Positions 9,456 to 18,393 of a stretch of 64,000 nt of DNA are shown here, in pieces. The notes under the pieces were generated by a model, which saw nothing but the letters and a program-made list of their open reading frames with translations, was not told the DNA's origin and did not search any database. The translations under genes were made by a program, and so were the position numbers. Numbering within the stretch: the first letter of the stretch is position 1; each line of letters begins with the position of its first letter. Location of the stretch: NCBI RefSeq assembly GCF_000745965.1, contig NZ_JQKI01000001.1, forward strand, positions 1 through 64,000. The letters are read 5' to 3'. This DNA comes from Edaphobacter aggregans DSM 19364 (GTDB taxonomy: Bacteria; Acidobacteriota; Terriglobia; Terriglobales; Acidobacteriaceae).

Positions 9456-9701
9456 ATGGCAGCAGTAGATGAAAAGGTAAAGCAGATTATCGTCGAGCAG
9501 CTTCAGGTCGATGAGGCCGAAGTCACCCCGGGCGCAAGCTTCCAGGAGGACCTCGGTGCCGACTCCCTCGACGTGGTCGAGCTCGTCATGCAGTTCGAAG
9601 AGGCCTTCGATCTCCAGATTCCCGATGAAGATGCCGAGAAGATCAAGACCGTCAAGGACGCCATCGACTACATCGAGAAGAACCAGAAAGCGGCGAAGTA
9701 G
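9456..9701 (+). CDS. acpP: Acyl carrier protein
   Basis: 81 aa acidic cytoplasmic carrier of growing acyl chains. The phosphopantetheine site is in the canonical [14 protein letters not shown] helix (the Ser of DSL). Helix 1 residues [11 protein letters not shown] and the closing [12 protein letters not shown] are typical. The ATG at 9456 follows AGGAGA with good spacing; a longer in-frame extension upstream has no ACP similarity. fabF starts two bases after the stop, so the pair is one transcription unit. Confidence 0.98.
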   Translation: MAAVDEKVKQIIVEQLQVDEAEVTPGASFQEDLGADSLDVVELVMQFEEAFDLQIPDEDAEKIKTVKDAIDYIEKNQKAAK

Positions 9702-9703
9702 CA

Positions 9704-10954
9704 ATGATTGAGCGTCGTGTCGTCGTAACCGGCCTCGGACTAATCTGCGGGGTCGGAAATACTGCGTGTGAGGTCTGGGAAGGTCTCATGGCCGGCAAGA
9801 GCGGAATGGCCGAGATCACCGCCTTCGATCTCACCGGGCATACCGTCCGCCTCGCCGCCGAGGTCAAGAACTTCGACCCGTTAAAGTTCGTGGAAAAGAA
9901 AGAGTCCCGCAAGATGGGGCGCTTCATCCACTTCGCCCTCGCTGCCTCCGAAGAGGCCATGAAGCACTCCGGCCTCACCGTCACCGACGAGATATCCGAC
10001 CGTGTCGGCGTTCACATCGGCTCCGGAATCGGCGGCTTCGATGTCATCGAGCGCGAGCACACCGCCCTGATGAACGGCGGCCCCCGCAAGATCTCGCCCT
10101 TCTTCATCCCCGCCACCATCATCAACCTCGCCGCCGGACACGTCTCCATCAAGTACAACGCCAAGGGACCGAACGAGGCCACTGCCACGGCCTGCACGAC
10201 CAGCGCGCACTCCATTGGCGACGCCTACCGCATCATCCAGCGCGGAGACGCCGACGTGATGATCGCTGGTGGCACCGAAGCCGCCATCACTCCCATGGGA
10301 GTCGGCGGATTCGCCGCCATGAAGGCGCTCTCCACGCGCAACGACGACCCCACCCACGCCTGCCGGCCCTTCGACAAGGATCGCGACGGCTTCGTGGTCG
10401 GCGAAGGCGCGGGAATCCTCATCCTCGAGGACCTGGAGTTCGCAAAGGCTCGCGGCGCGAAGATCCTTGCCGAGGTCATCGGCTACGGCCTCTCCGCCGA
10501 CGCCTTCCACATGACCGGCATGGCCCCCGAGGGCGAAGGCTGCTCCCGCTCCATGAGCCACGCCATCAAATCGGCGAAGATCTCTGCCGACGAGATCGAC
10601 TACGTCAACGCCCACGCTACCTCCACCCCGCTCGGCGACGCGCTCGAGTCGCAGGCCATCGAGAACGTCTTCGGCGACCGCGCCAAGAACGGCACCCTGC
10701 TCGTCAGCTCCACCAAGTCCATGACCGGCCACCTTCTCGGCGGAGCCGGCGGACTCGAGGCAGGCATCACCATCATGGCCATGCAGCACCAGATCGCTCC
10801 CCCCACGATGAACCTCGTCGAGGCCGACCCCCAGTGCCGCCTGAACTACGTCCCCAACAAGCCGCAACCCGCGAAGATCGACATCGCACTCTCCAACTCG
10901 TTCGGCTTCGGTGGAACCAACGGCTCGCTCGTCTTCAAGCGCTGGACGGAGTAG
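9704..10954 (+). CDS. fabF: 3-oxoacyl-ACP synthase II
   Basis: 416 aa condensing enzyme for fatty-acid elongation. The thiolase-fold Cys-His-His catalytic triad is visible: Cys in ATATACTTSAHS, His in NAHATSTPLGD and His in TKSMTGHLLGGAGG. The length is standard. It begins 2 nt after acpP, an arrangement common in bacteria that suggests balanced expression of carrier and elongase. Confidence 0.98.
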   Translation: MIERRVVVTGLGLICGVGNTACEVWEGLMAGKSGMAEITAFDLTGHTVRLAAEVKNFDPLKFVEKKESRKMGRFIHFALAASEEAMKHSGLTVTDEISDRVGVHIGSGIGGFDVIEREHTALMNGGPRKISPFFIPATIINLAAGHVSIKYNAKGPNEATATACTTSAHSIGDAYRIIQRGDADVMIAGGTEAAITPMGVGGFAAMKALSTRNDDPTHACRPFDKDRDGFVVGEGAGILILEDLEFAKARGAKILAEVIGYGLSADAFHMTGMAPEGEGCSRSMSHAIKSAKISADEIDYVNAHATSTPLGDALESQAIENVFGDRAKNGTLLVSSTKSMTGHLLGGAGGLEAGITIMAMQHQIAPPTMNLVEADPQCRLNYVPNKPQPAKIDIALSNSFGFGGTNGSLVFKRWTE

Positions 10955-11043
10955 CACCTCCGTTCAGCCGGAGAGCCTCTCTGGCCGCACTGGTAAAGTG
11001 CGCTGATTTGACAGCCCCCGAAAAAAGGCCCACACTCGCGGGC

Positions 11044-11625
11044 ATGCGACTAGCCATTCTTTGTCTCGCCGCATCTGCGCTCCTGCCATCACTGAGCCGG
11101 GCGCAGGTGCCCACTTTCGTAATCACGCAGGAAAACAGCACCATCACCTTTCACGTGAAGGCCTCGGTCGATCTGACCGGTAAGTTCGAAAAGTGGACTG
11201 CCACGCTGAAGTTTCCGTCGACCGACGTGACGACGGGCGTTCTGGACGTTCAAATTCAGGCAGCGTCCGTAAATACCGGAAGCGGCATGAAGGATGGCAA
11301 GCTCAAGAGCAAAGACTTCTTCAACGTCGAGCAGGACCCCCTGATCACCTTCCGCTCCACCAAAGTCGTTCAGACCGGCCCGGAGACCTTCGACATGCCG
11401 GGTACGTTTACGATTCGCGGAGTCTCGAAACCCGAGACCCTCACGTTCACGGCCGAGGGCAAAGGAACAGGTGCGGGCTCGATTAAAGGGACGATGGCAT
11501 TCGACCGCAAGGAATTCGGGATGAATAGCGGCATCCCGTTCATCAAGATCGCAGACCGGGTCGAGGTGACTGTTGACCTCCACGGAAAGCGCGTCAGCGG
11601 CCCACCGCTCGTCTTCAAACAATAG
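11044..11625 (+). CDS. YceI-family periplasmic lipid-binding protein
   Basis: 193 aa with a signal peptide (about residues 1-20, ending LSRAQ). The YceI lipocalin-like barrel follows: ITFHVKASVDLTGKFEKW, then SGMKDGKLKSKDFFNVEQ and FTIRGVSKPETL, closing with FGMNSGIPFIKIADRVEV. YceI proteins bind isoprenoid or fatty lipids in the periplasm. Start at 11044 is chosen because the signal peptide begins there; the Shine-Dalgarno is weak. A second paralogue is at 36804-37358. Confidence 0.9.
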   Translation: MRLAILCLAASALLPSLSRAQVPTFVITQENSTITFHVKASVDLTGKFEKWTATLKFPSTDVTTGVLDVQIQAASVNTGSGMKDGKLKSKDFFNVEQDPLITFRSTKVVQTGPETFDMPGTFTIRGVSKPETLTFTAEGKGTGAGSIKGTMAFDRKEFGMNSGIPFIKIADRVEVTVDLHGKRVSGPPLVFKQ

Positions 11626-11685
11626 CCCTGTCTTCTCAACCATCCATTCCGCACGTCCGCAGCACGCGTTATAAAGGTTCTAGTG

Positions 11686-13173
11686 ATGAACCTTCGCCTC
11701 TGTCTCGCCTTCCTCCTCGCCACATCCTTCGCCCGCGCCGACGTCTCCCTCCCCAAAGTCTTCTCCAGCCACATGGTTCTTCAGCGCGAGATGCCGATCC
11801 ACATCTGGGGATTCGCCTCGCCCGGGGAGAAGGTCGCTGTCGACTTCCACGGCTCCTCTGCCTCCGCAACCGCCGACGACCTCGGCCGCTGGAGCGTCTA
11901 CCTGCCCGCACAGCCTGCCGGTGGCCCCTTCACCCTCACCGTCCGCGCCGCCAACACCGTCACACTCGACGACATCCTTCTCGGCGACCTCTGGCTCGCC
12001 GCCGGCCAGTCCAACATGGAGATGCCGCTCGCCGGCTTCCCCAGCGCTCCGCTCAAGGACAGCGAGAAGGAGATCGCCGCCGCCAACCACCCGCAAATCC
12101 GCCTGCTCCTCGTCGACCGCGACACCTCCGAGTACCCTCTCGACGACGTGAAGAGCGCCAAAGGCTGGTCGGTCTGCACGCCCGAGAACGCGCGCAACTT
12201 CTCCGCCGCCGCTTACTTCTTCGCCCGCGACATCCAGGAGCACCAGCACGTCCCCATCGGCCTCATCGACTCCACCTGGGGCGGCACTCCTGCCGAGGCA
12301 TGGGTCTCGCTCACCGGCCTCTCCGCCGACCCCGGACTGATGCCCCTCTTCGCCGCCCGCGCCGACCGCATGACCCGCGAGGCCGAACTGCAGCGACTCG
12401 ACGCCGTCGCCCAACAGGCCCTCGCCGAGAGCAGGACGCCTCCAAAGCAGGGCTACCACCCCAACCCGCTCTCCTACCAGCCCGCCGCGCTCTTCAACGC
12501 CATGATCGCGCCCTTCACCCCGCTCCCCATCCGCGGAGTCATCTGGTACCAGGGCGAGACCAACGCCAGGCTCTCGACCGTCGAGATCTACAATCGCGTC
12601 TTCTCCGAACTCATCCAGGACTGGCGCCACCAGTGGCGCCAGGGCGACTTCCCCTTCCTCTTCGCGCAGATCTCCGGCTACCAGAGCACGCCTGAGGAGA
12701 ACTGGGGCCTGCTCCGCGACGCCCAGCGCCGCGCCCTCTCACTCGCCAACACCGGCATGGCCGTCACCATCGACGTCGGTAACCAGACCAACGTACACCC
12801 AGCCGACAAGCAGACCGTAGGCGCGCGCCTCGCGCTGCTGGCCCGCAGCGACGTCTACGGCGAAAAGGTGACTGCCTCCGGCCCGCTCTTCCGCCTCGCA
12901 TACCCCGAAGGCAACACCCTGCACGTCTGGTTCGACTACGCCGAAGGACTCACCACCCACGGTGCCGCGCCGCAGGGCTTCGAGATCGCCGGAGCCGACG
13001 GCCGCTTCGTGCCAGCCACCGTGCGCATCGAGGGCAACTCCATCGTTGCCACCAGCCCCACCATCCCCGAGCCCCGCTACGTCCGCTACGCCTGGCCCAA
13101 CTTCCCGGCCAACAATCTCTCGAACGGCGCGGGACTCCCAGCCTCCACCTTCACCTCATACCCCGAGCCCTAG
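11686..13173 (+). CDS. Sialate O-acetylesterase (SASA family)
   Basis: 495 aa secreted SGNH-type carbohydrate esterase. A signal peptide (to about residue 19) precedes the N-terminal strand LPKVFSSHMVLQREMPIHIWG typical of the family. The catalytic Ser lies in AAGQSNMEM; a second block is WYQGETNA, and the His block is NQTNVHPADKQTVG. It removes acetyl groups from sialic acids or plant-polysaccharide sugars; substrate unknown. The ATG at 11686 is preferred over the overlapping GTG at 11683. It ends 6 bases from the convergent YIP1 gene. Confidence 0.93.
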   Translation: MNLRLCLAFLLATSFARADVSLPKVFSSHMVLQREMPIHIWGFASPGEKVAVDFHGSSASATADDLGRWSVYLPAQPAGGPFTLTVRAANTVTLDDILLGDLWLAAGQSNMEMPLAGFPSAPLKDSEKEIAAANHPQIRLLLVDRDTSEYPLDDVKSAKGWSVCTPENARNFSAAAYFFARDIQEHQHVPIGLIDSTWGGTPAEAWVSLTGLSADPGLMPLFAARADRMTREAELQRLDAVAQQALAESRTPPKQGYHPNPLSYQPAALFNAMIAPFTPLPIRGVIWYQGETNARLSTVEIYNRVFSELIQDWRHQWRQGDFPFLFAQISGYQSTPEENWGLLRDAQRRALSLANTGMAVTIDVGNQTNVHPADKQTVGARLALLARSDVYGEKVTASGPLFRLAYPEGNTLHVWFDYAEGLTTHGAAPQGFEIAGADGRFVPATVRIEGNSIVATSPTIPEPRYVRYAWPNFPANNLSNGAGLPASTFTSYPEP

Positions 13174-13179
13174 CTGTGA

Positions 13180-13920
13180 CTAGCTCGTCGCCACCGCGAT
13201 TCCGACACTCACCAGCAGCCCGAACACCCACCAGCCTATGACGACCACCGCCGCCTTGCCTCGCGGAACCTTCGCCACGATCGCCGTGCCGAGTATCAGC
13301 AACACCAGCACCCAGATCCCGATCACGTCGACGAAGCCCAGCGCCGCCTTCAGCCACGGCGGCGCATCCGGCATGAAGTACGCGAGATTCGTCCCCACGG
13401 GATTGCGCATGTCGTACGCATCCGCGTTGCCGCCGAACAGCAGCGTCAGGATCGTCAGCAATCCCGTTAGCAGCCGCGGCAGCCCCGCATACATCCACAC
13501 CGCGAACATCTGCCCATACGTCGTCCGCGCGCCCATACCGAAGTTGATGCTCGCCCAGTACAGCAGCGCGCCGATCGCTACAAAGATCAGGATGAACACA
13601 AACGACGCGTAGCTGGAGTAGCGATACCCGATCGCCATCCCATGCAGCCGTTGCGCCCTCTCCTCCGCCGTCAGGTTATTCATCGCCTCTTCCTGCTTCG
13701 CGTTCTGATGAACCTGATTCTCCGCCACGCGCTCGAAGCCCACCTGCTTGTCCACCACCACCGTCACGCCCAGCGTCACGATCACCATCAGCACAAACGG
13801 CAGCCACCACTTCGCGCTGCGCAGAATATCCGTAAACGTCTTCGAGGGAGCGACAAACACATCCACCACACGCTCCACCTCGCTCAGCCCCGCTCCCTGC
13901 TCCACAAGCGAATCACTCAT
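13180..13920 (-). CDS. YIP1-family membrane protein
   Basis: 246 aa. A soluble N-terminus is followed by about five hydrophobic segments (from about residue 42, then clusters near 105-130, 150-165, 195-215 and 220-243). The first segment starts WWLPFVLMVIVTLGVTVVV, and the pattern with short polar linkers fits the YIP1 superfamily. Function in bacteria is undefined. It is monocistronic and convergent with the esterase gene; 84 bases separate it from the ADOP gene downstream on the map. Confidence 0.8.
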   Translation of the reverse strand: MSDSLVEQGAGLSEVERVVDVFVAPSKTFTDILRSAKWWLPFVLMVIVTLGVTVVVDKQVGFERVAENQVHQNAKQEEAMNNLTAEERAQRLHGMAIGYRYSSYASFVFILIFVAIGALLYWASINFGMGARTTYGQMFAVWMYAGLPRLLTGLLTILTLLFGGNADAYDMRNPVGTNLAYFMPDAPPWLKAALGFVDVIGIWVLVLLILGTAIVAKVPRGKAAVVVIGWWVFGLLVSVGIAVATS

Positions 13921-14004
13921 CGCACTCTCCCGCAGCGATTTATCTGAAAACAGCGCTGCCGGATTGTAGCCCGCGCGGCTCAGCCGAGAAACAAAAATTC
14001 CAAC

Positions 14005-16665
14005 CTATTCGCTGCGCAGTGCCACCGCCGGATCAACCCGGCTCGCCGACCTCGCCGGAACCAGCGTCGCCGCCAGCGCCACCACGATCAGCAGAAGCGT
14101 CACCGCCCCAAACGTAACCGGATCGCGCGGCCCCACTCCGAACAGCAGCGACGACAGCACGCGCGACGTCGCAAGTGCAGCCACCAGCCCCGCCACAACT
14201 CCCGCAACAATCAACCGCGCGCTCCTCCCCATCACCAGCCGCAGAATGTCCATCCTCGCCGCCCCCAGCGCCATCCGCACGCCAATCTCCTGCGTCCTCT
14301 GCGCCACCAGAAAAGCAATCACGCCATACAGACCAATCACCGCCAGCGTGAGCCCAATCGCAGCGAAGAATCCAACCAGCGTCGCCTGAAACCTCGGCTG
14401 ATCCGCCAGTTTGCTCACTCTCTGCCGCAACGTCGCAATATCCACCGGCAGCGTCGAATCCAGCGCCGCCACCTGCGCCCGAATCGCCTTCGATGTCTCC
14501 TCTTCCGTCAGCAAACTTCGCACCACAAATACCGATGTCTGGTCCCACACACCCCAGCGGCCCCAGTCTTCCGCCCGATTGCGCCTCAGAAAGTAATACT
14601 CGGGAGTCTGCTCGCCCGTCAGCCCGCCATTCTTCACATTCGCTGCAACCCCAACTACCGTGTACCACGGAGCTTTGGGATCACCGACGTGCTCAAAGTT
14701 CAACCGCATCCCGATCGGATCCTCAGAAGGAAACAGCGTCTCTGCCAGCCGCTGACTGATCACCACAACCCGTTCGTTGGAGTTGAGGTCCTTCTCCTGA
14801 AAACCCACGCCTCGCACAATCGGCACATCGAGCGCGCGAAAGTAATCCGGCGAAACCAGTCGTGCGATCACGACCGACCCCGGCCCTTCCGCCGTTCGCG
14901 GCCTGCCATCAATAAGGATCTCCCCGTAGCGCACACCGGCGTGCGCACCATCCGGCGGCAGCGAATCGCTTACCGACACCGCCTCCACTCCCGGCAGAAA
15001 GCGAAGTCGCGTCGCCAACTGCCCGAAGAACATCATCTTGCTTGCCGCACTCGAGTACTTATGCTCTCCCAGCGTAATCCTCGCCGTCACCGTGTTGTCC
15101 TCGCGCATCCCCAGCTGCTGGTTCTCGATCTTCCAGAAGCTGCGCAGCATCAGCGTCGCCGCCGTCAGCAACACCACACTCGCCGCAATCTGCGCCACCA
15201 CAAGCCACTGACGAATCGCCGCATGTGAGAGCGAACCCGGCGTGCGTCCCGTAAGCAGCTCCTCTCGCGGTCTCTGCAGCGCCGGGATCAAACCGAACAA
15301 AGCCCCACACACAAACGAGAGCAACACCGTGAAGCCTGCAATCCGCAGATCCAGATGCACCTTCGTGATGTAAGGCACACTCGCCGGAGCCATCGCCACA
15401 AAGACCCGCAACAAACCCTGCGCAAGAGCGCATCCCGCCACAGCTCCGGCAAGCGACAACAACCCCGCCTCCGTCAGCGCCTGGCGGACCAGCCTCCCTC
15501 GACTCGCTCCAAGCGCAGACCGCACTGCAAGCTCCCGCTGCCTAGCCGCGCCGCGAGCCATCAGCAGGCTCGCCACATTCGCGCACGCAATCAGCAACAC
15601 AGCCAGCACCGTCCCCAGCAACACCCACGCGGTCAGACGAACATCCTGCATCTGACGATCGCGCAGCGACCGCACCTTCAAACGAAAGTTCGACCGAATC
15701 TCCGCCGGAATCCACCTCTGCGTCTGCTCGAACAGCGGCCCCAGCTGCGCATACGCCTGCTCCACGCTTACCCCTGGCCTGAGCCGCGCGAAGACTCGCT
15801 TCGGGCCTCCCAGCCCAGAGTTCGTCTTGCGATCCGCCGCCTCGTCCATCGTCATCGGAAAGATCACATCGGCAGCCTGTAGCCGAGGCATTTCAAACTC
15901 CTTCGGCAACACGCCCACCACGCGCACTGGCTTGCCGTCGATCTCAATCGTCTTGTTCAGAATCCCCGCGTCGCGGTTGTAGCGTGTCAGCCACAGGCCA
16001 TACGAGATCAACGCCACGTTCGGCCCGCCCGGGCGCCCCTCCTCCGGCAGAAAGTTCCTCCCCGCCACCGGCGTAACGCCAAGCGTCGGCAGAAAATTCA
16101 CCTCCACGATCGGGCAGCTCAACTGCGCCGGACTTCCCTCCGTCACGTCGCATACCCTCGTCACTGCATTCTCTGAAGTCATCGCCTCAAACGGCGTTTG
16201 GTCTCTCCTCCAGTCGTAGTAGAAGTGGCCAAGCATAAACTCCTGCGTCTCCATCGACTGCACCAGCCCCACCGACACCAGCCGGTCAGCATCGGCGTAA
16301 GGCAGCGCACGAAACAGAATCCGGTCCACCACACTGAACACCGCCGCCGTAGCCCCAATCCCCAGCATCAGCGTCGCGACAATCGTCAGCGTAAACACCG
16401 GACTCCGCCGAAACCCGCGAAGCCCATAGCGCACATCCTGCGCCAGCACCTCTATCCAGAACCCCGGCCGCGCCTCGCGACACTCCTCCTTCGCCCGCAC
16501 CACTCCACCAAACGCAATCCGCGCCCGCCGCCGCGCCTCCTCAGGCTTCATCCCCGCGGCAATGTTCTGCTCCGCCTCACGCTCCAGGTGAAACGGCATC
16601 TCCTCATCCAGCTCAGCATCGCGCCGCAAGAAAAGCCGAAGCCGCACTACCCACCTTTTCAGCAT
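14005..16665 (-). CDS. ADOP-type ABC transporter permease (FtsX/MacB-like), copy 1
   Basis: 886 aa. The N-terminal PadR-linked helical segment (DAELDEEMPFHLEREAE, about 15-50) is followed by a MacB/FtsX core duplicated as in acidobacterial duplicated orphan permeases. Eight or so membrane spans are expected: one near residue 90, three around 370-460, one near 495 and three around 770-880, with two large periplasmic domains. No ATP-binding partner gene is nearby. AAGGAG precedes the ATG at 16665. The cognate PadR gene is 391 bases upstream across repetitive DNA. Likely an envelope efflux or mechanotransmission component; substrate unknown. Confidence 0.92.
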   Translation of the reverse strand: MLKRWVVRLRLFLRRDAELDEEMPFHLEREAEQNIAAGMKPEEARRRARIAFGGVVRAKEECREARPGFWIEVLAQDVRYGLRGFRRSPVFTLTIVATLMLGIGATAAVFSVVDRILFRALPYADADRLVSVGLVQSMETQEFMLGHFYYDWRRDQTPFEAMTSENAVTRVCDVTEGSPAQLSCPIVEVNFLPTLGVTPVAGRNFLPEEGRPGGPNVALISYGLWLTRYNRDAGILNKTIEIDGKPVRVVGVLPKEFEMPRLQAADVIFPMTMDEAADRKTNSGLGGPKRVFARLRPGVSVEQAYAQLGPLFEQTQRWIPAEIRSNFRLKVRSLRDRQMQDVRLTAWVLLGTVLAVLLIACANVASLLMARGAARQRELAVRSALGASRGRLVRQALTEAGLLSLAGAVAGCALAQGLLRVFVAMAPASVPYITKVHLDLRIAGFTVLLSFVCGALFGLIPALQRPREELLTGRTPGSLSHAAIRQWLVVAQIAASVVLLTAATLMLRSFWKIENQQLGMREDNTVTARITLGEHKYSSAASKMMFFGQLATRLRFLPGVEAVSVSDSLPPDGAHAGVRYGEILIDGRPRTAEGPGSVVIARLVSPDYFRALDVPIVRGVGFQEKDLNSNERVVVISQRLAETLFPSEDPIGMRLNFEHVGDPKAPWYTVVGVAANVKNGGLTGEQTPEYYFLRRNRAEDWGRWGVWDQTSVFVVRSLLTEEETSKAIRAQVAALDSTLPVDIATLRQRVSKLADQPRFQATLVGFFAAIGLTLAVIGLYGVIAFLVAQRTQEIGVRMALGAARMDILRLVMGRSARLIVAGVVAGLVAALATSRVLSSLLFGVGPRDPVTFGAVTLLLIVVALAATLVPARSASRVDPAVALRSE

Positions 16666-16707
16666 AGAAACTCCTTCACACCGACCTCAACCCGGTTCCC
16701 ATCCCTC

Positions 16708-16741
16708 GTCATTCTGAGCGAAGCGAAGAACCCCCGCATTT
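16708..16741. repeat. GTCATTCTGAGCG-type intergenic repeat box
   Basis: The sequence GTCATTCTGAGCGAAGCG continuing to AAGAACCCCCGCATTT recurs with variation at 27174-27234, 38566-38600 and 59083-59140. It opens the composite repeat occupying the spacer between padR and the ADOP gene. Confidence 0.7.
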
Positions 16742-16981
16742 GCCTTTGCTCTTGTCCTTGCCCTTTGTCGTTTGCCGTTGGTGCCATTGCCAGTTGTCGT
16801 TACATTTGCCGTTGCGTTGGCCGTTGTCGTTGCGATTGCCTTGCCGTTGGCGTTGCGTTTGCTGTTGCTGTTCCCTTGCATTTGCTGTCGCTGTTGCTGC
16901 TGCTGTTGCTGTCGCTGTTGCTGCTGCTGTTGTTGTTGTTGCTGTTGCTGTTGTTGTTGTTGGGGCTGTTGCTGTTGCTTC
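16740..16981. repeat. TTGCNG low-complexity tract
   Basis: About 240 bases of imperfect TTGCCG/TTGCTG/TTGTCG hexamers, decaying to CTG/TTG trimers. Open frames through it encode only Ala/Thr or Leu/Val runs and are artefacts. It ends with the 18-mer TTGCTTCTGAGGTAGGCC (16975-16992), also found at the end of the related tract at 38345-38437. Confidence 0.8.
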
Positions 16982-16990
16982 TGAGGTAGG

Positions 16991-17046
16991 CCTGGGCCTT
17001 AGCCCAGGCACTCTATCACTCCGCGACCAGAGGGGCTTTAGCCCCT
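16991..17046. repeat. Paired GC-rich palindromes
   Basis: Two hairpins follow the low-complexity tract: CCTGGGC-CTTA-GCCCAGG (16991-17008) and AGGGGC-TTTA-GCCCCT (17031-17046). The same architecture with TTCA loops occurs at 38444-38499. REP-like units are a reasonable comparison; a terminator role for padR is possible but no T-tract is seen. Confidence 0.6.
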
Positions 17047-17056
17047 GGGTAACCCA

Positions 17057-17386
17057 TCACACCCCCTTCAGCACAAGCGCAATCGCCGCCGTCAGCCGCT
17101 CCCACTCCGCAATCTCCGACTCCAGCTGCTTCACGCCCTTCTTCGTCAGCGAGTAGAACTTCGCCCTGCGGTTGTTCTCCGAATCACCCCACTCCGCCTT
17201 CACCCAGCCTCTGTACTCCAGCCGATGCAGCGCCGGATACAGCGAGCCCTGCCCCACCTCCAGCGCCTCCCGCGACACCTGCTGAATCCGCCGCGCAATC
17301 CCCCACCCATGCATTGGCCCCGGAGCCAGCGACTTCAAAATCAAAAGATCAAGCGTACCCTGCAGCAACTCCGATGATGGCGCCAT
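17057..17386 (-). CDS. PadR-family transcriptional regulator, copy 1
   Basis: 109 aa winged-helix repressor. Signature segments are LLQGTLDLLILKSLA, MHGWGIARRIQQ, QGSLYPALHRLEYRGWV and NNRRAKFYSLTKKG. The ATG at 17386 follows GAGGGGAGCGC and gives a normal-length PadR; the upstream open extension to 17659 is not PadR-like. An inverted repeat (17398-17437) just upstream suggests autoregulation. It probably controls the ADOP permease gene downstream (14005-16665), by analogy with the second pair at 30499-30843. Confidence 0.93.
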   Translation of the reverse strand: MAPSSELLQGTLDLLILKSLAPGPMHGWGIARRIQQVSREALEVGQGSLYPALHRLEYRGWVKAEWGDSENNRRAKFYSLTKKGVKQLESEIAEWERLTAAIALVLKGV

Positions 17387-17397
17387 GCGCTCCCCTC

Positions 17398-17437
17398 GAC
17401 ATTCGACAACAGACTCTGCCTTCTCCTGTCGAATGTC
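17398..17437 (-). promoter_or_regulatory. Probable PadR operator and promoter
   Basis: Perfect 11-bp inverted arms GACATTCGACA (17398-17408) and TGTCGAATGTC (17427-17437) sit 12 bases before the padR start. The distal arm overlaps TTGACA (17434-17439, minus strand), a -35 match, so binding would block transcription. The -10 is weak. Confidence 0.6.
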
Positions 17438-17550
17438 AAGGGGAACCCTGTTGCTCGTGTAGCCGGAGGACTTAGGACGGGCGTTGGAATTATTCCTTCT
17501 GCTCTGGATACTGTGTTTTACTGGCGGCGCAGCTTGATCGGGGGTTCCAG

Positions 17551-17913
17551 ATGAAGGTGAAAGTGGCAATTGTTCTCCTGGCGGCATTGCTAATAGAGCT
17601 AGTGAACTTCTTCGTCCTCTGTGGGTTCCCGATAGACGTGGGCTATCCACCGAATACACCTTGGTACATTCAACTGATCGGCCTTCAATGGCTTGCTCTG
17701 CACCTCGTCGGACTGTTCTCTCTGAGTTGGTTTGAGAGAATTTTTGGTTGTTCTCAACTCAACATTGTTATGGGCTGCAAACAAGTCGATACGGTCGTAC
17801 TGTTTGCTGGCGGCTATTTGACTACGGTCTTGTTGGCCTTCGCTGCGACGTATGACTTTCAACATATTCGCTTGCGCCGCAACCTTGCGACGAGATCAGT
17901 TTCGGCTCGCTGA
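17551..17913 (+). CDS. Hypothetical small membrane protein
   Basis: 120 aa with three predicted hydrophobic segments (about 5-25, 41-60, 81-101), starting MKVKVAIVLLAALLIELVNF. GGGG lies upstream of the ATG at 17551. Divergent from padR and in the same AT-richer pocket. No family recognised. Codon use is less GC-biased than its neighbours, which may mean recent acquisition or a marginal gene. Confidence 0.5.
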   Translation: MKVKVAIVLLAALLIELVNFFVLCGFPIDVGYPPNTPWYIQLIGLQWLALHLVGLFSLSWFERIFGCSQLNIVMGCKQVDTVVLFAGGYLTTVLLAFAATYDFQHIRLRRNLATRSVSAR

Positions 17914-17940
17914 TTAGCGTCTGAGGCGTTCCCCGACTGC

Positions 17941-17971
17941 CCCATTCATAACGCGAAGCGGCATGAATGGG
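17941..17971. repeat. Inverted repeat CCCATTCAT...ATGAATGGG
   Basis: Nine-base perfect arms (17941-17949, 17963-17971) around the loop AACGCGAAGCGGC, about 28 bases 3' of the small membrane protein. It could terminate that gene or be another intergenic repeat. The rest of 17914-18175 shows no gene. Confidence 0.5.
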
Positions 17972-18175
17972 TTCCGCTCCTGTCGAAGGCAATCCAAACT
18001 CATCAACGCCACAAGACTCGATCGTGCCGCGCCTCACGGTTGCCCTGGTCTCCGGTGAGCCAAAGCTCCAGCCTTGGTCCTCTATAATCCGCACCGAAGG
18101 CGCAACCGCACTGCCGTAGGCCGGAGCGAAGTCCGAAAGGCGAAGCGATCCACAGCCCGGCGAGCCGCAAAACCC

Positions 18176-18392
18176 TGTCAAGCCCCAAATACCCATAATC
18201 AACACAAACCAAAGAAGATCCACGTTGCCGATTAATTTCCTTCATCCAGCTACAATTGATATAGAAGTAAAAGCCCCGGCCAGCCGGGGCTTTCTCATTT
18301 AACTCAACGAAACGACCCTCCAATGGCACGAAGTACCCACCTAACCCAAATTGATGGAAGATCTTGCACAAAAAAGTACCGAGGGGAGGGGG
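18176..18392 (-). repeat. Dispersed intergenic element, copy 2
   Basis: Shortest of the three copies. It runs from TGTCAAGCCCC (18176-18186) through GTTGCCGATT (18224-18233), TACAAT (18251-18256) and the hairpin AAGCCCCGGC-CA-GCCGGGGCTT (18271-18292) to CCGAGGGGAGGGGG (18379-18392). It ends one base from the stop codon of the BCCP gene. The 20-base spacing between TTGCCG (18225-18230) and TACAAT equals that in the other two copies. Confidence 0.7.
18271..18292 (-). terminator. Terminator after the acyl-CoA carboxylase operon
   Basis: A 10-bp perfect stem with a two-base spacer. On the minus strand it is followed by TTACTTCT. It is part of dispersed element copy 2 and sits about 100 bases after the BCCP stop. 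On the plus strand it is followed by TTTCTCATTTAA, so it may work both ways. Confidence 0.65.
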
Positions 18393-18393
18393 A

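Noticed and set aside
16709..17011. Open frame encoding Ala/Thr/Gln-rich protein through the TTGCNG tract
   Set aside because: It is a translation of simple-sequence DNA; several frames on both strands are equally open and composition is dictated by the repeat.
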